A stretch of 64,000 bases of DNA. It comes from an uncultured Eubacteriales bacterium (GTDB lineage: Bacteria; Bacillota; Clostridia; Oscillospirales; CAG-272). The stretch's first letter is position 1. Each line of letters begins with the position of its first letter. The notes beneath the pieces were generated by a model. The model ran no database searches. It worked only from the letters and a program-made list of their open reading frames with translations, and was not told where the DNA came from. The stretch is taken from the NCBI GenBank assembly GCA_934432725.1, contig CAKRZE010000004.1, positions 1 through 64,000 of the forward strand, in the 5' to 3' direction. Positions 61,569-64,000 of the stretch are shown here, piece after piece. The position numbers were made by a program, and so were the translations under genes.

Positions 61569-63554
61569 ATGCAGTCAATCATCACGCTTTTCCGGAAGAT
61601 CCGGCAGCGCTGCCTGGATAATCCGTATCTGGACGCATGGCTTCCCTCCCTGCTCCGGGCTTTTCTTCTGACGCTTGTCGTTATTTCTCTGGGACTTCGG
61701 AATCCCGTGGGCGGGTTTTTGCTCCTTTTCCGCAGTCCGCTGTGTTTTCTTGTCAATCTCGCCATTCTTCATGTTTTCTTTGCCTTTGCCGCGCTGTTTC
61801 CGCACAGGAGCTTCGGCGCAGCCGTTGTCGGCATCCTTTGGCTGCTTCTCGGAATCACAGACCTTATCATGATGCTGGTGCGCAATTCCCCGCTGGCAGG
61901 AAACGATTTTTCCGTGTTTTTTACCGGCTTTGGCATCACATTCAAATACCTGAAGCTCTGGCACATTCTGCTGATCGCCGTCGGCTTTCTGCTCGTGGGC
62001 GCTTCGGCTGTTCTGCTCTTTCGCAGGCTTCCGAAGAAGCAGTCAAAACGGCTCCCTGCCCTGCTTCACTTTATCGGAACCGTTGCCGTCACGGTGCTTT
62101 TGGTCTGCACGGTCCGCCTGACCGGCAGCATTCCGAAACACTTTTCCGACATGACAAAGGCATATGATGCCTACGGTTTTCCCTATTGCTTCGTGCAAAG
62201 CCTCACCGAACGCGGCATCGGAAAGCCCGCTGCCTATAAAGACAGCTCTCTGGATGACATTGCAGCCAGACTTTCCTCCACCGGAGCATCCGCCGAAAAA
62301 ACGCCGAACATCATTTTTTTACAGCTGGAATCGTTCTGGGATGTAAACGAGCTGCGGGACGTCTCCTTCTCTGAAAATCCGCTTCCGACCTTCACGGCTC
62401 TTGCCCAAAACGGTCCGTCCGGCTTTCTCACCGTACCTTCCATCGGCGGCGGAACCGCCAATACCGAATTCGAGGTTCTGTCCGGTATGAGTCTGGACTA
62501 TTTCGGCGTGGGAGAATATCCGTACTACACGGTTCTGCAAAACACAGCATGCGAGTCCGTTGCATATGACCTGTCGCAAATCGGCTATACGGCACATGCC
62601 CTGCACAATTACACAGGCTCCTTCTATGAGCGCAATATCGCCTACGGCAATCTCGGCTTTGACACCTTCACACCGCTGGAATACATGACGAATCCGTCCT
62701 ATAACCCCATCGGATGGGCAAACGACGCCATTCTGACAGAGCAGATCATGACCGCACTCCGTTCTACGGATACAAAAGACTTCATATTCACCGTCACGGT
62801 GCAGGGACACGGACAGTATCCCTCAGAGCCGTCTGAAAAACCCGGGAGGATCACCGTATCGGGCATCTCGGACAGTGCGCTTCTGAATCAGTACACCTAC
62901 TATGTCAACCAGCTGTATGAGACGGATGCATTTCTTGCCCGTCTGATTGCAGAGCTTGAAGCATACGGCGAGGACACCGTGGTGGTTGCCTACGGCGATC
63001 ATCTGCCCGCGCTGTTCGTCGAAGAGGACGATTTGACGCAGGGAACGCTGTATCAGACCAAATATGCCGTCTGGAGCAGCTTCGGCATGACGGGCGATGA
63101 CATGGACCTTGAGGCATATCAGCTGACGGCACGTGTCTTTGAGCTTCTCGGCATCCGGGCGGGAACTCTGCCCCGGTTTCATACCGTATACAAAGGTCAG
63201 AGCAACTATCAGACGCTTCTGGAGCTTTTGGAATACGACATGCTGTACGGAGCCAGACAGATATACGGCGGCGCCTCTCCGTACAAAACAAAAGCCCTTC
63301 GCTTCGGACTTGTGCCGATCCGCATCACGGGAGCAGTGCAGGTCGGACGGGATCTTTATATCACCGGTGAAAACTTCACTGCGTCAAGCAGGATCACAGT
63401 CAACGGAAAGCAAAGAAACACCGATTATCTGTCCGACACGCTGCTCCGCATCCGCTACACCGCCGATCCGGATGATGTCTTCACGGCTGTTCAGGTCACG
63501 GACACGCTCGTCCGGCTCGGAGCATCAGAGGCATTCCGGTATACCGCCCCCTGA
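61569..63554 (+). CDS. LTA-synthase-like (sulfatase-fold) membrane protein
   Basis: A 661-aa protein; ATG 61569 (CGGAG 10 nt upstream) is preferred to an in-frame TTG at 61524. About four or five membrane helices in the first 210 residues precede the extracellular phosphoglycerol-transferase domain: NIIFLQLESFWDVNEL (metal Glu), then PSIGGGTANTEFEVLSGMS with the catalytic Thr, then VTVQGHGQYPSEP and VVVAYGDHLPALF (metal Asp-His). LtaS-type enzymes move glycerophosphate from phosphatidylglycerol to the growing lipoteichoic acid chain. The exact polymer made here is not known. A C-terminal extension of about 100 residues (IRITGAVQVGRDLYITGENF) looks like an IPT/Ig-type beta domain and is unusual. 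Confidence 0.85.
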   Translation: MQSIITLFRKIRQRCLDNPYLDAWLPSLLRAFLLTLVVISLGLRNPVGGFLLLFRSPLCFLVNLAILHVFFAFAALFPHRSFGAAVVGILWLLLGITDLIMMLVRNSPLAGNDFSVFFTGFGITFKYLKLWHILLIAVGFLLVGASAVLLFRRLPKKQSKRLPALLHFIGTVAVTVLLVCTVRLTGSIPKHFSDMTKAYDAYGFPYCFVQSLTERGIGKPAAYKDSSLDDIAARLSSTGASAEKTPNIIFLQLESFWDVNELRDVSFSENPLPTFTALAQNGPSGFLTVPSIGGGTANTEFEVLSGMSLDYFGVGEYPYYTVLQNTACESVAYDLSQIGYTAHALHNYTGSFYERNIAYGNLGFDTFTPLEYMTNPSYNPIGWANDAILTEQIMTALRSTDTKDFIFTVTVQGHGQYPSEPSEKPGRITVSGISDSALLNQYTYYVNQLYETDAFLARLIAELEAYGEDTVVVAYGDHLPALFVEEDDLTQGTLYQTKYAVWSSFGMTGDDMDLEAYQLTARVFELLGIRAGTLPRFHTVYKGQSNYQTLLELLEYDMLYGARQIYGGASPYKTKALRFGLVPIRITGAVQVGRDLYITGENFTASSRITVNGKQRNTDYLSDTLLRIRYTADPDDVFTAVQVTDTLVRLGASEAFRYTAP

Positions 63555-63615
63555 AGGCTCTTCACGGCGCTGCATTGCAGCCATTCAAAATCCAGAAACA
63601 GAAAGGACCTTCCCC

Positions 63616-64000
63616 ATGAAAATCATGATCGCATCCGACATCCACGGCTCCGCTCTGTATTGCGAAAAAATGCTTCATGCATTCCGCCAGTCCGGTGCAG
63701 AGCGTCTTGTTCTGCTCGGAGACATTCTCTATCACGGTCCGCGCAACGACCTGCCGGAGGGCTATTCGCCCAAAACCGTGATTTCCCTTCTGAACCCGCT
63801 GTCCGACCGAATCACAGCCGTGCGCGGAAATTGTGATGCGGAGGTGGATCAGATGGTGCTCAATTTCCCGATCATGGCAGATTACGCGCTGCTTTCGGAG
63901 GGCAATATCCGGATATTTGCCACACACGGGCATCATTTCTCGGAGGAACACCCGCCGCAGCTGCATGAAGGCGATATCCTGCTCTGCGGACATACCCATG
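63616..64000 (+). CDS. YfcE-type phosphodiesterase, cut by the window end
   Basis: The gene starts at ATG 63616, with AAAGGA 9 nt upstream, and runs off the window after 128 codons. It belongs to the calcineurin-like metallophosphoesterases of the YfcE group: MIASDIHGSALY (D-x-H), LVLLGDILYHGPRN (GD), VRGNCDAEVD (GNCD in place of GNHD), FATHGHHF and LCGHTH. These use two metal ions to hydrolyse phosphodiesters. It is 61 nt after the sulfatase-fold gene on the same strand and may be co-transcribed. Confidence 0.9.
   Translation, partial: MKIMIASDIHGSALYCEKMLHAFRQSGAERLVLLGDILYHGPRNDLPEGYSPKTVISLLNPLSDRITAVRGNCDAEVDQMVLNFPIMADYALLSEGNIRIFATHGHHFSEEHPPQLHEGDILLCGHTH

Overview
The window looks like chromosomal DNA of an endospore-forming Clostridia bacterium, probably Oscillospiraceae/Ruminococcaceae-like. 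The basis is the set of sporulation genes (spoIVA, a ylmC/ymxH-type PRC-barrel gene, a pdaA-type deacetylase, spoVAC-spoVAD-spoVAE), moderately high GC with GC-rich third codon positions, Gram-positive Shine-Dalgarno sites (AGGAGG types) and sigma-A promoters (TTGNNN, 17 nt, TATAAT). Nothing in the sequence fixes the species.

Positions 1-17234 hold a polymorphic-toxin locus. After a broken CYTH gene and a DNRLRE-like protein gene comes a 1984-aa RHS/YD-repeat protein with its own C-terminal toxin region and an adjacent immunity candidate. Downstream are four orphan cassettes, each made of a truncated RHS-core arm that keeps the parental reading frame, a different AT-rich C-terminal region and a different small immunity candidate. 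A rho-independent terminator closes every unit. Each orphan cassette also has a TTGAYT-N17-TATAAT promoter-like element, and in the parent and in cassettes 1 and 4 that element lies inside RHS coding sequence.

Positions 17566-30181 (minus strand) hold a type VII-like gene cluster. It contains a FtsK/SpoIIIE ATPase without visible membrane segments or FHA domains, several small helical WXG100-like proteins (some with an EWxDDxTF motif), a probable ADP-ribosyltransferase effector whose N-terminus matches one of those small proteins, and membrane proteins including GLUG-repeat and TM2-domain proteins. Just upstream of the ATPase gene is an 18-bp perfect inverted repeat flanking 128 bp that carries a strong promoter. 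The repeat abuts the 3' end of a lone tyrosine recombinase gene. In this assembly the promoter points away from the cluster, and inversion would point it into the cluster. This is the best candidate for an undescribed system: a phase-variable, soluble-ATPase, WXG-like export or toxin cluster.

Positions 31700-64000 are mostly core genome: tRNA-Pro and tRNA-Val, an MGMT-domain protein, a CotH-family lipoprotein, DUF378, PdaA, YlmC, SpoIVA, a YczE-like membrane protein, a CBS protein, NAPRTase, phosphoglycerate kinase and triosephosphate isomerase, a DUF5722-like protein, SpoVAC/AD/AE, a small holin-like protein, an HTH membrane protein with an attenuator-like leader, a TVP38/DedA-type protein, a DUF2779 protein, an ABC transporter fusion, an LTA-synthase-like sulfatase-fold protein and a YfcE-type phosphoesterase cut by the window end. 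Several GC-rich gaps of 300-900 bases contain no gene I can support. All calls come from reading the sequence, and no database search was run.
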